A stretch of 64,000 bases of DNA from DASTFP01 sp963744345 (lineage in GTDB: Bacteria; Verrucomicrobiota; Verrucomicrobiia; Chthoniobacterales; Terrimicrobiaceae). Positions 49,204 through 58,267 of this stretch are shown in pieces (positions within the stretch are counted from its first letter, which is position 1; every line of letters starts with the position of its first letter). The notes under the pieces were generated by a model, which did not search any database, was not told the origin of the DNA, and was given only the letters and a program-made list of their open reading frames with translations. The stretch lies in the NCBI GenBank assembly GCA_963744345.1, contig CAVUTD010000027.1, positions 154,180 through 218,179 of the forward strand, given 5' to 3'. Position numbers and translations under genes: made by a program.

Positions 49204-49559
49204 GCGCCATTTATGTTTGTCTGACCATCGTCCTGACGGCCTATGGCCAGTTGGTCCTCAAATGGCATCTCGATCGAACCGGACCAATGCCCTCAGATTC
49301 TCTCGGTGCCTGCTTGTTTCTCCTTAGGCAACTCACCTTTCCGCTCGTTATATCGAGCTTTGCCTCCGCATTCCTTGCATCGCTGACCTGGATGGCCGCG
49401 CTAACCCGTATGGAGCTAAACGTGGCTTACCCTTTCATGAGCCTTGCGTTTCCGCTCGTCGCCCTCGTTTCTGTCCCGCTCCTTGGCGAGCAGTTCACCG
49501 TTTTAAAGGGCATCGGCACGGGCTTCATCATGATCGGACTTTTCCTGTTATCGCGATAG
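49200..49559 (+). CDS. Small multidrug resistance-like / EamA four-TM transporter (probable lipid-sugar flippase)
   Basis: A 119-residue protein with four membrane segments: IYVCLTIVLTAYGQLVLKW, FPLVISSFASAFLASLTWM, PFMSLAFPLVALVSVPLLGE and GIGTGFIMIGLFLLSR. The polar A-YG-Q-LKW start and the LNVAYPFMSL motif match ArnE/ArnF-like proteins, which flip undecaprenyl-phosphate-linked sugars. The start GTG overlaps the stop of the methyltransferase. Between a GtrB-like GT2 and an aminotransferase, a flippase role is more likely than drug export. It probably works as a dimer. Confidence 0.8.
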   Translation: MSAIYVCLTIVLTAYGQLVLKWHLDRTGPMPSDSLGACLFLLRQLTFPLVISSFASAFLASLTWMAALTRMELNVAYPFMSLAFPLVALVSVPLLGEQFTVLKGIGTGFIMIGLFLLSR

Positions 49560-49561
49560 AG

Positions 49562-50723
49562 ATGGCTGGCACGACGATCCCCTTCAACCGTCCCGGTTTG
49601 GCGGGCAACGAGTGGCGCTATATCTCCGAAGCTTTGGAGGCGATGCACATTTCTGGCGACGGAGCATTCACGAAGAAATGTCAGGCGCTTTTGGAAAGTG
49701 AACTCGGCGCCGCGCGGGTCCTGTTGACCACCTCTTGTACAGCAGCGCTCGAGATGACAGCTCTTCTGTTAAATCTGCGCGACGGAGACGAGATTATTGT
49801 GCCTTCTTTTGCCTTCGTCTCCACGGTGAATGCGTACGTGCTCAGGGGCGCTGTCCCGGTCTTCTGCGACATCAGGTCAGATACTCTCAATCTTGACGAA
49901 ACCAAGATCGAAGGACTGATCACGCCTCGGACCAAAGGAATCGTTGTCCTTCATTATGCCGGCATCGGCGCCGAGATGGAGCAGATCCTGCGCATTGCAG
50001 ATAATGCTGGCATTTCCGTCATCGAAGACAATGCGCATGGTTTGTTCGGAAAACGAAGCGGTCAATATTTGGGAAGCTTCGGTCTCATTGGCCACACAGA
50101 GCTTTCACGAGACGAAAAACTTTTTCTGTGGCGAGGGTGGCGCACTCGTTATCAACGAACCTGGGTTTGTCGATCGAGCCGAAGTCCTTTGGGAAAAAGG
50201 CACGAATCGAAAGCGGTTTTTCCAAGGACTGGTTGACAAATATTCCTGGATCGATGTCGGATCGAGCTTCCTTCCTTCGGACCTGCTGGCGGCCTTCCTC
50301 TATGCGCAACTGGAAGCTCGTGAGACGATTCAAGAAAAGCGAAGAGCGATCTGGCATCGCTATCATAATGATTTGCGGGAATGGGCAGAGGAAAATCGCA
50401 TTCAGCAACCCCACGTTCCCGAAGAATGCGAGAACCCCTACCACATGTACTATCTCCTCTTGCCGGACGGAAAACAGAGAAATGCGTTTATTCAGGCGAT
50501 GCAGCAAAAGGGAATCATGTGTGTCTTTCATTATTTGCCTCTTCACCTGTCCAAGATGGGTATCAGGTTTGGAGGAAGGCCGGCACAATGCCCCATTACT
50601 GAGTCAATAAGTGATCGCATAGCGCGCCTGCCATTTTTCACTGGAATGACCGGCAGCGAGATCGACACGCTCATTGCGGCGATAAAAACCATTCGGCTGC
50701 CTCTTAACGAGAGCTCTTCTTGA
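49562..50723 (+). pseudogene. rffA: dTDP-4-amino-4,6-dideoxygalactose transaminase (RffA/WecE type), one frameshift
   Basis: About 386 residues of a PLP-dependent sugar aminotransferase (DegT/DnrJ/EryC1 superfamily). MAGTTIPFNRPGLAGNEWRY, LTTSCTAALEMTALLLNL and IIVPSFAFVSTVNAYVLRGA are diagnostic of RffA. A frame change near 50095-50110 separates the N-terminal half from SFHETKNFFCGEGGALVIN, which carries the PLP-binding Lys. The C-terminus (HYLPLHLSKMGIRFGG, TESISDRIARLPFF) is complete. The enzyme makes dTDP-4-amino-4,6-dideoxygalactose (Fuc4N). It is the last gene of the operon, 2 bp after the SMR gene. The frameshift would inactivate it if real. Confidence 0.88.
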
Positions 50724-50927
50724 GGGTGAAGGGAGATGTGCAAGAAGAATACAAGCAGACAACGCCAGCGATATCTGTAGACCATCCTATCGAGCGTCTA
50801 AGATCCTCCTACTTACGGGCGTATTTCCAAACGCCCGGTCTCCGGCTTTGCGGCGAATTTTGGGAGACCAGCTTCACGACGCGGCTTGACGGCCGCAATA
50901 TTCCGTGCAAGGACCGTTTCCATTACA

Positions 50928-52091
50928 ATGAGGCGCCTTATCCTTCTTCCTTTAGCGTTTCTTTTCGTTTTAACGGTCTCGTGCTTAGGCCAAGACGCCC
51001 CTCCTAGGAAGGGTAACAGGGACGGGGTGCAAGAACGCTTCGATCTGCTGGACGCAGACAACGACGGTCTCTTGACGATGGAGGAGATTGGTCGTCCGCG
51101 ATTGTTCCAACGTTTAGATGTCGACGGCGACGGCGTTGTCACTCTAAACGAAGCGGCCGCCTTTTCTGAGATTCGCGAATCCCGACGTCTGCAGCGATCG
51201 AATCGAAATTCTGCTGACCCCGAGACAGCGTCACAGAAGGATGATTCCGGCATGACCGAAAATTTGAATATTCCGTATGCCGTCATGTCCGATGTGGATC
51301 CAAATCTCCTCAGCTTGGATATCTACAGGCCGAAATCCGCTTCGCCAAGCGAGCATCAAACCAAAAAGCCGGTTCTCGTGATGATCCACGGTGGTGGCTA
51401 CCGGATTGGAGACAAAGGAAATATGTCCCAAGGAAAACAAAAAGCGTCGTTTTTCACGCGGCATGGTCTTGTCTACGTTTCCGTTAATTACCGGCTTTCG
51501 CCAGCGGTGCAACATCCCGCGCACGTCGAAGACGTGGCCAGGGCGGTGACGTGGATTTTCGATCATATCGCCGACTATGGCGGAGATCCCAAACGAGTTT
51601 TTCTGATGGGGCATTCAGCCGGCGCTCACCTTGCCGCATTGGTGACTGCCGACGAGGCCTATCTTAATAAACTTGGAAAGTCCCCGGCCATGCTAAGCGG
51701 CGTAATTCTCCTGGATTCCGCGGGATATGATATTCCCGCCAAGCTCGATGATCTCTCCGATCGCCCCTCAACCCGTCCTCGTTACGAAGGTACATTCGGA
51801 AAGGACAGGCAAACATGGATCCAGGCGTCACCCGTTCAGCATGTGAAACGAGGAAAGATCCTGCCGTCCTTCCTGGTGTTCTACACGGATAGAAAACCCG
51901 CGGAGGCGATCTCGAAAGAGTTCGTTGAGGCTCTTCAAGAGGCGAAAACACCGGCTGCCGCTGTTTTGGCCAAGAGCAAAACCCACCGGACAATTAACCG
52001 CGATATTGGAAAGCCGGAGGACGGTCCGAGTGGACTGATTCTTGATTTTTTGAACGGAAAGGATCCGAGAGCTTTTCCTCCTTCGATCTGA
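50928..52091 (+). CDS. Exported alpha/beta-hydrolase (esterase) with N-terminal EF-hand pair
   Basis: About 387 residues from MRRLILLPLAFLFV, a signal peptide ending in CLGQ (a lipobox-like LTVSC means a lipoprotein is possible). Two EF-hand loops follow: DADNDGLLTMEE and DVDGDGVVTLNE. The hydrolase domain has the oxyanion motif VLVMIHGGGYRIGD, YVSVNYRLSP and the nucleophile elbow MGHSAGAH; HVEDVARAV is also typical of BD-FAE/HSL-type esterases. It could de-esterify polysaccharide, with calcium stabilising it. The frame is intact. A paralogue without EF-hands is at 54774, and a third tail remnant at 52132. Confidence 0.88.
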   Translation: MRRLILLPLAFLFVLTVSCLGQDAPPRKGNRDGVQERFDLLDADNDGLLTMEEIGRPRLFQRLDVDGDGVVTLNEAAAFSEIRESRRLQRSNRNSADPETASQKDDSGMTENLNIPYAVMSDVDPNLLSLDIYRPKSASPSEHQTKKPVLVMIHGGGYRIGDKGNMSQGKQKASFFTRHGLVYVSVNYRLSPAVQHPAHVEDVARAVTWIFDHIADYGGDPKRVFLMGHSAGAHLAALVTADEAYLNKLGKSPAMLSGVILLDSAGYDIPAKLDDLSDRPSTRPRYEGTFGKDRQTWIQASPVQHVKRGKILPSFLVFYTDRKPAEAISKEFVEALQEAKTPAAAVLAKSKTHRTINRDIGKPEDGPSGLILDFLNGKDPRAFPPSI

Positions 52092-52131
52092 GCGGCTGTT
52101 ACAGTGACCGGCGAAACGGAATTGCCCGTCG

Positions 52132-52221
52132 CTCCTCGCTGAAGCTTGTAAGAGCGCTCGCATTCCTGGAGACCTTATCACCAAAGGCAAAGATCCCAAG
52201 ACGTTTCCGCCTTCAGTGTAG
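52132..52221 (+). pseudogene. C-terminal remnant of an esterase-like gene
   Basis: The frame reads LAEACKSARIPGDLITKGKD then PKTFPPSV and a stop. The end closely resembles the last residues of the upstream esterase (GKDPRAFPPSI). It appears to be what is left of a tandem paralogue after deletion. Its stop lies inside the inverted repeat. Confidence 0.5.
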
Positions 52222-52264
52222 CACCGGCACTGAGCGTAAGGCTGCTGCGAGCTTACGCGCTAAT
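52208..52264 (+). repeat. Long inverted repeat, left copy
   Basis: About 56 bp that recur inverted at 53830-53887. The core at 52238-52263 (AAGGCTGCTGCGAGCTTACG, then CGCTAA) is a perfect 26-bp match; the outer part, starting CGCCTTCAGTGT, is imperfect. Within this copy GCGTAAG and CTTACGC can form a hairpin. Confidence 0.8.
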
Positions 52265-52452
52265 TGCGCGGAGGGAGTTCCGGGATTTCAAAAGAATACG
52301 CGGCACCTGACTCACAGACTTGCCGGCCGACTGCGGCTTTCCGCGGGGTCGATCACACGTCTTTCGCGTTTGGATTGGCTAGACCTGGATGCAAAAGGCG
52401 CAAAGGATGCTGTTCGACACCCCACCAAGCAGCGCGTACAAGGCGATGCTCA

Positions 52453-53608
52453 ATGTTCAGAATTGCGAAATTGCGCCGAGTTCGTGGCGGCTTGTACGTT
52501 CTGTTTGGTGCCTTGCTATGCGGGTTCCATGTCTTCGGCCAATTCGTAGTAAACGACACGGTCGTCTCGTCTCCGGATGTTTCATTGATCGACCCGGAAT
52601 TCGCGGACGCCCGCCAACTCATGACGGTCAAGGACACGGAGGATCAGCTATGGTTGAACCGCGTCGACGCCACCACCGGAACATGGTCTCCCATGGATGG
52701 AAGGCAGTGGTTGATTGACGATCAGCTCGCCGATCACGTGGGTCAGGGTCCGGAGTGGGTGCTTGGACGAGGAGGCGATAGCATTGTCTATGCAAAGAAT
52801 GTTGGTGGGATCCCTACGCTTTACCAGGCGTGGAATTCTAGTGGGCAATGGCTCACTGCGCCATTGCCTCTGAGTTCCTATTGCATCCCAATCAGGGGCA
52901 GCAAGGAAGTTGGCGATCCGTCACCACGTGTGCTTTTTTCATACGCTCCGCCCGGGACCGATGCGATTGTCGGCTGGCAAACTGTCAAAGGTCCTTTTAG
53001 ATCAGGTTGGATCCCCGGTGCGCTGCCTAAAGACCCGAGGTGGGCGTATGGCATGCGCGGAGTTGTTTTTACGGTGCGCGGCTCAAACGAGGTTTCGTTT
53101 TACAATATCCAATACCCAGAGGCTGTGGGAGTTAACTTCCGATGGTATACCAAAGCGATCGCCAAACGTATGGTTGAATCGGACGCTCTCCAGTTCGCCT
53201 ATGTTGGGCGTAGTCGTCGCGGACCGATTCCTGGCTCTCTATTTGCCAAACGAAACAGGTTGGAGTCTCAATTGGCGTCTCAATGCTCAGATCCCTTCAC
53301 CCTCCCAATACCCGTTCATTCTTGGTGCGGAATACTTCGAATTTCGCGGCAGGTCATTTCTGCATTTCACTACCGCCAGCGTAAACAGCGGCAAGGAATT
53401 AAGTGTGCAGGGAGAAGCCGAAGTATGGTTTGTAGAGATTTCTTCAAAGGGCGAATTTTTAAAACCGACACGAGTCAACAATACGCAAGTGAAACGCATC
53501 AAGGACAGCGAGAGCCTGGTGACGGCCAACACTGTGTATATTTACTACGCCGAGATACTTGCTAATGGGACGCGGGTAATCCATCGCTGTTATACGGGTC
53601 TTTTCTGA
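52453..53608 (+). pseudogene. Exported protein of unknown function, one frameshift
   Basis: About 384 residues from MFRIAKLRRVRGGLY, a start giving a signal peptide (VLFGALLCGFHVFG, cleavage near GQF). The mature part is rich in aromatic and short beta-like stretches (LWLNRVDATTGTWSPMDGR, GGIPTLYQAWNSSGQWLTAP), which suggests a beta-propeller. A frame change near 53195 joins VESDALQFAY to VVVADRFLALYLPNETGWSL, and the end reads VYIYYAEILANGTRVIHRCY. It is the only gene between the two inverted repeats. I do not recognise the family. Confidence 0.6.
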
Positions 53609-53829
53609 GACTGGAAGCAGCGGGCGTTTTCGGGGCAGTGGCAAAGGATTTGGTCCCTTTCGCGCAATTAGCCCGCTTATCTCACACTCGGGTGGTTCAG
53701 ATTGCGTAGTGCTTTGGTCGCTAGGGGGAGGACGACCAAGGCATATCCAAGATGATATGTTGCAGGAGGATGAATCCGCTGGCGGCCAAACGATTAGCAA
53801 GATGGGCCGCCAGGGTGTGAGAGATGCGG

Positions 53830-53887
53830 GTTAGCGCGTAAGCTCGCAGCAGCCTTGGTGCTCAGCGCGGGTGTCACACTGAAGGCG
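53830..53887 (-). repeat. Long inverted repeat, right copy
   Basis: The inverted partner of 52208-52264, with the perfect 26-bp core at 53831-53856 and imperfect similarity out to the GAAGGCG end. Like the left copy it lies just beyond the stop codon of a gene fragment (here at 53903-53905, minus strand). Confidence 0.8.
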
Positions 53888-53902
53888 TGACCGCCCATTG
53901 CG

Positions 53903-54119
53903 TCAATAACCCAGCGCCTGGGCCAGAATTTTCGCTGGCTCCGCCAATCCGACTTTCTTTTTCATCCAAGGAAGTGACTCACTTAGGGTGTGTGAGGGAT
54001 CCGGTATTCGTTTGATATCCGGCGCAGGCTCCCATTCCATTCCTCCAGGCGCATTGTAAGGGCCGGGACTGGTGAACGGCCAATCCCGAGTCCAAACCGC
54101 TGCGGCTGATGTTCCATCC
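53903..54119 (-). pseudogene. C-terminal fragment of an unidentified gene
   Basis: A minus-strand frame reads SDGTSAAAVWTRDWPFTSPG, then PYNAPGGMEWEPAPDIKRIP and SESLPWMKKKVGLAEPAKIL, ending AQALGY. About 70 residues are open and coding-like. It begins where the XRE-like domain at 54096-54224 breaks off, in a different frame, so the two may have been joined by a deletion. The family is not recognised. Confidence 0.4.
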
Positions 54120-54224
54120 GACAGACTGCAAGTGGAGCGCGAGCTTGGATTGCGACCAACCGCGCTGCTTGCGAATGCGGCGAATCTCCGGCCCGATGAT
54201 GTTGAGATGCGTGTCTCGTTTCAT
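54096..54224 (-). pseudogene. XRE-family helix-turn-helix protein, truncated
   Basis: It starts MKRDTHLNIIGPEIRRIRKQ and continues RGWSQSKLALHLQSVGWNIS. This is a Cro/C1-type DNA-binding domain, complete to the SRSG that begins the last helix. The usual continuation (V-x-KIE and a second helical part) is missing. The gene immediately upstream on the same strand carries such a C-terminal half. Confidence 0.6.
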
Positions 54225-54234
54225 TGCTGATGAG

Positions 54235-54585
54235 TCATGACGCAGGTTGCGGTATCCTAGGCTCTCGACTGGGAGCAAAGTGTGAGGACGCGGCGGCCGT
54301 CGCTCTTTTCGTTCGGAGTTTGGCAATGTTTTCGCCAAGACGCTTGGCAGGATCGAGCTTCGGCAGCAGCTCGACCGGTGGGATCTTGAGCGCCTCGCCG
54401 AGGTAAAGCATTTGGAAGTCACTTACCCAGATGAGCTGACTTTCGATCTTCGATACCCCGCACGGTCGATTTCCCAGCCGAGAACTTGAAGCTCGCCGAA
54501 GGTCGGCCTGCTTGAGACCGAGATTGCCCTGATCTTCCAATTGACACCGCAAACGGCCCCGCCTAAGTTCTGACCTCGTGAAGGT
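54235..54585 (-). pseudogene. XRE-family helix-turn-helix protein, frameshifted
   Basis: Reconstructed as RSELRRGRLRCQLEDQGNLG, LKQADLRR, then in another frame LQVLGWEIDRAG, and back to VSKIESQLIWVSDFQMLYLG and PPVELLPKLDPAKRLGENIA. Two compensating frame changes (near 54497 and 54460) lie close together. The protein is a single-domain Cro/C1-type regulator related to the truncated one just downstream. The start is not clear. A target cannot be inferred. Confidence 0.55.
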
Positions 54586-54773
54586 TCTTCGCGGTTCCAG
54601 GAGTTTGGTTGCTGGGTTATGGGTCTCGCTTTTTTCGTCCAAGTGGCGGCTTCCCGTAGCCCGGGAAACGAAACACTGATGGGGGCACCCGGCCAACCGA
54701 GATGGCCGCCCCGCCGACTCCCGAAACCACGGCTTGGATCCTCTGCCAAAAGGCTTCGGCCCAGCCCCGAATC

Positions 54774-55694
54774 ATGAAAAGCACCCACGTCTACGTCAAA
54801 AACAGCGCCAATCCCGAAAGCCAAAGCCTGGACCTCTATGTGCCACCCCAGACCACTCCAGACGCGAACTTGCCGATCATGCTGTATGTGCATGGCGGCG
54901 GGTTGGTAAAAGGGGACAAAAGCAACCTCAAAGGCCACGAAACCGCCTTTCCAAACGCCGGCTGCATTATGGCCTGCATTAATTATCGCAAATCCGATCC
55001 CGGCGCCACGGGCACTGACAAGGCGATGTATCCTGACCATGTGGAGGACGTGGCGGCCGCCATCGCTTGGCTTTATTACAATGCCAAGAAAATCGGCGGT
55101 GACTCGAACCGTATCTACTTAATGGGCCATTCTGTCGGCGCGGCGCTCGTCGCGCTCGTCGCGACCGACGGACAGTTTTTGGCAAAATACAGCATTTCTC
55201 TTGGCGCTCTGAAAGGTGTGATTTGCAACGATGGCGGAAATTTCGATATCATGGAACGAGCCCAACGGCCACAGTCCCGCAGGATCATTGAGAACGCTTA
55301 CGGCACCGACCAGAATGTCTGGAGAATGGCCTCGCCCAGCTCCCATGTGCGTGCGGGCAAAAAAATCCCTCCATTTTTTCTGACCTACACAACCGCGCCG
55401 AAGGAAGCGATGGCAGAAGCATTCGCGCGTCTGCTCTCCCGGGCTGGTGTACCCGTGACTATGTTCTCCAGCCTCGGCCGCGAGCATGAGGAGGTAAATT
55501 TTGCGGTTAGCCGTTCCGGTGATCAGTTGAACGCGGCGGTGTTTAGGTTTCTCGCCGCGCACGGCATGTCTGGCAAACAGACAGGGATGGACGCCCCCCG
55601 AGGAAGTCTTCGACCCGGGCCATCTACCATGGAACGGAAACGAGCGCTGGCCGCGTTCCGAAATCTCCGGAACCGTATCCTCGGCCGGATTTGA
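54774..55694 (+). CDS. Alpha/beta-hydrolase (esterase/lipase family)
   Basis: About 306 residues from MKSTHVYVKNSANPESQSLD; a longer start at 54702 adds only unconserved residues and no signal peptide. The core motifs are IMLYVHGGGLVKGDKSN (oxyanion), CINYRKSDPG, HVEDVAAAIAWLYYNA and the nucleophile MGHSVGAA. It lines up with the EF-hand esterase at 50928 but has no EF-hands or export signal. The His of the triad is probably in GREHEEVNFAV near the end. It could act on acylated sugars or peptides. The TauD-like gene follows on the same strand after 40 bp. Confidence 0.82.
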   Translation: MKSTHVYVKNSANPESQSLDLYVPPQTTPDANLPIMLYVHGGGLVKGDKSNLKGHETAFPNAGCIMACINYRKSDPGATGTDKAMYPDHVEDVAAAIAWLYYNAKKIGGDSNRIYLMGHSVGAALVALVATDGQFLAKYSISLGALKGVICNDGGNFDIMERAQRPQSRRIIENAYGTDQNVWRMASPSSHVRAGKKIPPFFLTYTTAPKEAMAEAFARLLSRAGVPVTMFSSLGREHEEVNFAVSRSGDQLNAAVFRFLAAHGMSGKQTGMDAPRGSLRPGPSTMERKRALAAFRNLRNRILGRI

Positions 55695-55734
55695 TTGTTG
55701 TATCCTCTTCACCCTCAATCATTTGTCACTCCCT

Positions 55735-56613
55735 ATGACACCACTTTTCGGTCACACATTTCAGGCCCGCCCGGGCCAATCTCTGATGGATCTTGCCTTG
55801 GAGGATGTACGCCAATCCTACCGGCGATATGGCGCGATCTGGTTCAGCGGCTTCACGCCGTCAATGGAGCATTTCAAAAGCTTTACCAGTGCGCACAGTG
55901 CCGATTTCATGGAGTATGTGGGCGGAGCCATGAGTCGGAGCCCGATCAACGGAGATCAGACGGTGGTTTCAGTAACAAATGCCGGGGACAATTTCGGTGT
56001 GCCGCTTCACGGGGAGCTATATTACAGGAATGATCCTCCGCGGCTGCTTTGGTTTTATTGTGATGTGCCGGCGGAAAAAGGCGGGGAAACGACCGTGTGC
56101 GATGCCTTTTTGCTGTGTGAACGGCTTTCGGATCATGCACGGGACTTTTTGAAGGCGCATCGGATTGTCTACATACGGACGTACACCTCGGACGAGATGG
56201 AGGCCATTTACCACACGCGGGATTTTGAGAAAGTGCGTGCCATGTGCGAAGCGCGTGGAATTGAATGTGAAAGCAAACTGAACGGGTCGGTGCTCACCCG
56301 CTACACCACCTCAGCTTTGGTGCCGGATTCCAGCGGGACACGCCTTGCGTTTATCAATAATATCCTGCCGGTGATCGGTCTGGAAATGGCGGGCAAAACC
56401 AACAGCTTGGTTCGGTTGGAGAATGGTTACGGTCTTCCGCACGATGTGGTGATCGAAATCCGGCGGGTGAGCGAAGAGCTCATCTTCCCCGTGCCGATGC
56501 GAAGCGGTGATCTCTTGATGGTCGACAATACGCGGATGATGCACGGCCGCCGGGCGTTCACTGGCAGGCGGGCGGTTTATTCGCGGCTCGGCGGACCTAG
56601 CTTCGAAGTGTAA
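55735..56613 (+). CDS. TauD/TfdA-family Fe(II)/2-oxoglutarate-dependent oxygenase
   Basis: About 292 residues from the ATG at 55735. The iron-binding triad is visible as His and Glu in VPLHGELYYRNDPP (an HxE in place of the common HxD) and the distal His in NTRMMHGRRAFTGRRAVY, whose Arg would bind 2-oxoglutarate. The SyrP-like subgroup of this family hydroxylates amino acids in peptide pathways; others act on sulfonates or small acids. The substrate is unknown. It lies between an esterase and a convergent propeller-like gene. Confidence 0.85.
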   Translation: MTPLFGHTFQARPGQSLMDLALEDVRQSYRRYGAIWFSGFTPSMEHFKSFTSAHSADFMEYVGGAMSRSPINGDQTVVSVTNAGDNFGVPLHGELYYRNDPPRLLWFYCDVPAEKGGETTVCDAFLLCERLSDHARDFLKAHRIVYIRTYTSDEMEAIYHTRDFEKVRAMCEARGIECESKLNGSVLTRYTTSALVPDSSGTRLAFINNILPVIGLEMAGKTNSLVRLENGYGLPHDVVIEIRRVSEELIFPVPMRSGDLLMVDNTRMMHGRRAFTGRRAVYSRLGGPSFEV

Positions 56614-56659
56614 AACCGTTGAAGCGCCGGGCCGCCTTCTCGGCATTCCAGTGAGGTCC

Positions 56660-58142
56660 TCAGCGGACGCCCTGCCAGACTTCCAAGCCCCCGCGGGGGT
56701 TAGGCTCGTAAACCCAGTCCCAAGCGGTGGGCGATTGGCGAACGGCCACTTTGGGACCGAAGGGATTTGCAGTGCCGACAAAGAGCCCATGCGGGGTAGA
56801 GACCAAATTGCGTCCGCCGAAATTATAGGGATTGCCCATACCGGTGCGAGAGACGGGCACCCAATTGACCCCATCCGCAGTACGCCAGAGCTCGAAGCCG
56901 CCATTGTGGGAAACAAAGTCATCCACCCCCGACTGCGCGATAAGGCGTGCCGCGCGGCTCGGCTTTTCATGCAGCTTGCTGAATTTCAAGATGATGCTCC
57001 AATCCATGGTGCTGGCGTACAGCCAGTTTTCGTGGACTTCCATCATCCACAGGTAGCCGGAAAAGAAGTTGCCGAAACCAGCACCTAGGCCGCTCAGCGG
57101 TTTTTGGCCGTTGCGCGCGGTGCCGCAGATGATGTCATAGGAGCCATCCGGAGAAAGGCGCAGCACTTCAGCGGCGGCAGGCCCGATCTTATTCCGCATG
57201 TCATTGCCGCCGTTCTGAATGCCGGTACCGATGTAAAGCGCGTCCTGAAAACCTTGCATGGCAACCGCCCCCTGATTCAACGGGCCGCGCCCGGCCCCTT
57301 GGTCCAAGACTTTCTCCCAATGATACGGCGGCTTGCCTTCCGCTTTCGTGCGCCAGATTTGGAAGCCGGGCAGGCCGCCCGTACCCGCGTAGAGATAATC
57401 GCCGAAGGCGCACATTGCAATAGACGGTCAGCACCGTTTTCAAATCCTCAAAGCCGGGTTCGTTCACACATTCCCACTCGCCGGTGGAAGGGTCACGGCT
57501 CTCGTAAATGCGGGAAGTGAGAGAGACGTTTACGTTTCCCCCGGCGGAGCCGGTCGGGGCGGTGAAAAGCCGGCCTTTGAACGACACAAGCGACCGGATG
57601 GCGGTGATCGGAAACTCTTCCTGCTGATGCCGGAAATGCAATTTGGGCAGCAATTCGAAATGCCGGCCATCTTCGCTCCGGAGCAGTTCAGGGCCAAAAC
57701 CTTTGGAACGGGACCAGGAGGCGGCGTAGAGCGCCGGTTGAGGATCGGAAGTGCCTTGAAAGACCGCCATGCTGCGGAAGCCCAGGTGGCGGCGCATTTC
57801 GGTACCATCTATGCCGCGGACCATCGGTGAGGCATACACTCGCTCCCACGTCTCGGCCTGCGGATCAAAGCTCCAGATTTCGCCGCGCGCCGCTTCGGCC
57901 TCGAATTCCGGTGAATAGGGCGGGTGCAACGTCTCCACAGGCCATTGGTCGATGGTGACGAATGGCATGCCAAATTTGAGCAGGATCAGGTTCGCGCGTC
58001 CCGTGCCGACGAGGAGGCGCCCATTGAACCATGACATCGAATAGGCATAGGCGTTGAATCCATCGCCAAAGCCGTTCTCAGAGATTTTCCTGAAGTCACA
58101 CGCCCGCAATCCGGGCCGGGGTTCACTTGGACAGACGCCCAT
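56660..58142 (-). pseudogene. Propeller-like protein with DGxxW repeats, one frameshift
   Basis: About 490 residues in two frames that join near 57415 (GFEDLKTVLTVY, then MCAFGDYLYAGTGGLPGFQI). Repeats of the type R/T-x-DG-x-x-W/F recur (LLRSEDGRHFELL, WRTADGVNWVPV), with many short beta-rich blocks such as YIGTGIQNGGNDM. This is the look of a sialidase- or galactose-oxidase-like propeller. No signal peptide is evident. It is divergent from a related protein at 58268, 126 bp away. The function is unknown. Confidence 0.65.
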
Positions 58143-58267
58143 CTTTGGCCTTCTGCGATTGATTTTCTTGACTTATCGAGCGCACAGGGATGCTTTAGTC
58201 GAGAAGGTGTTGGCTGTCCACTGCAATTGAAATGAGGCGGTCGTCCCTCAGCGCCTTTCGAGCTCCC

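Larger units (their letters stand above)
52092..52452. other. Intergenic region holding an esterase tail remnant and an inverted-repeat copy
   Basis: The only readable coding sequence is the remnant at 52132-52221. It runs into the inverted repeat at 52208-52264. The rest has no gene I recognise. Confidence 0.5.
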
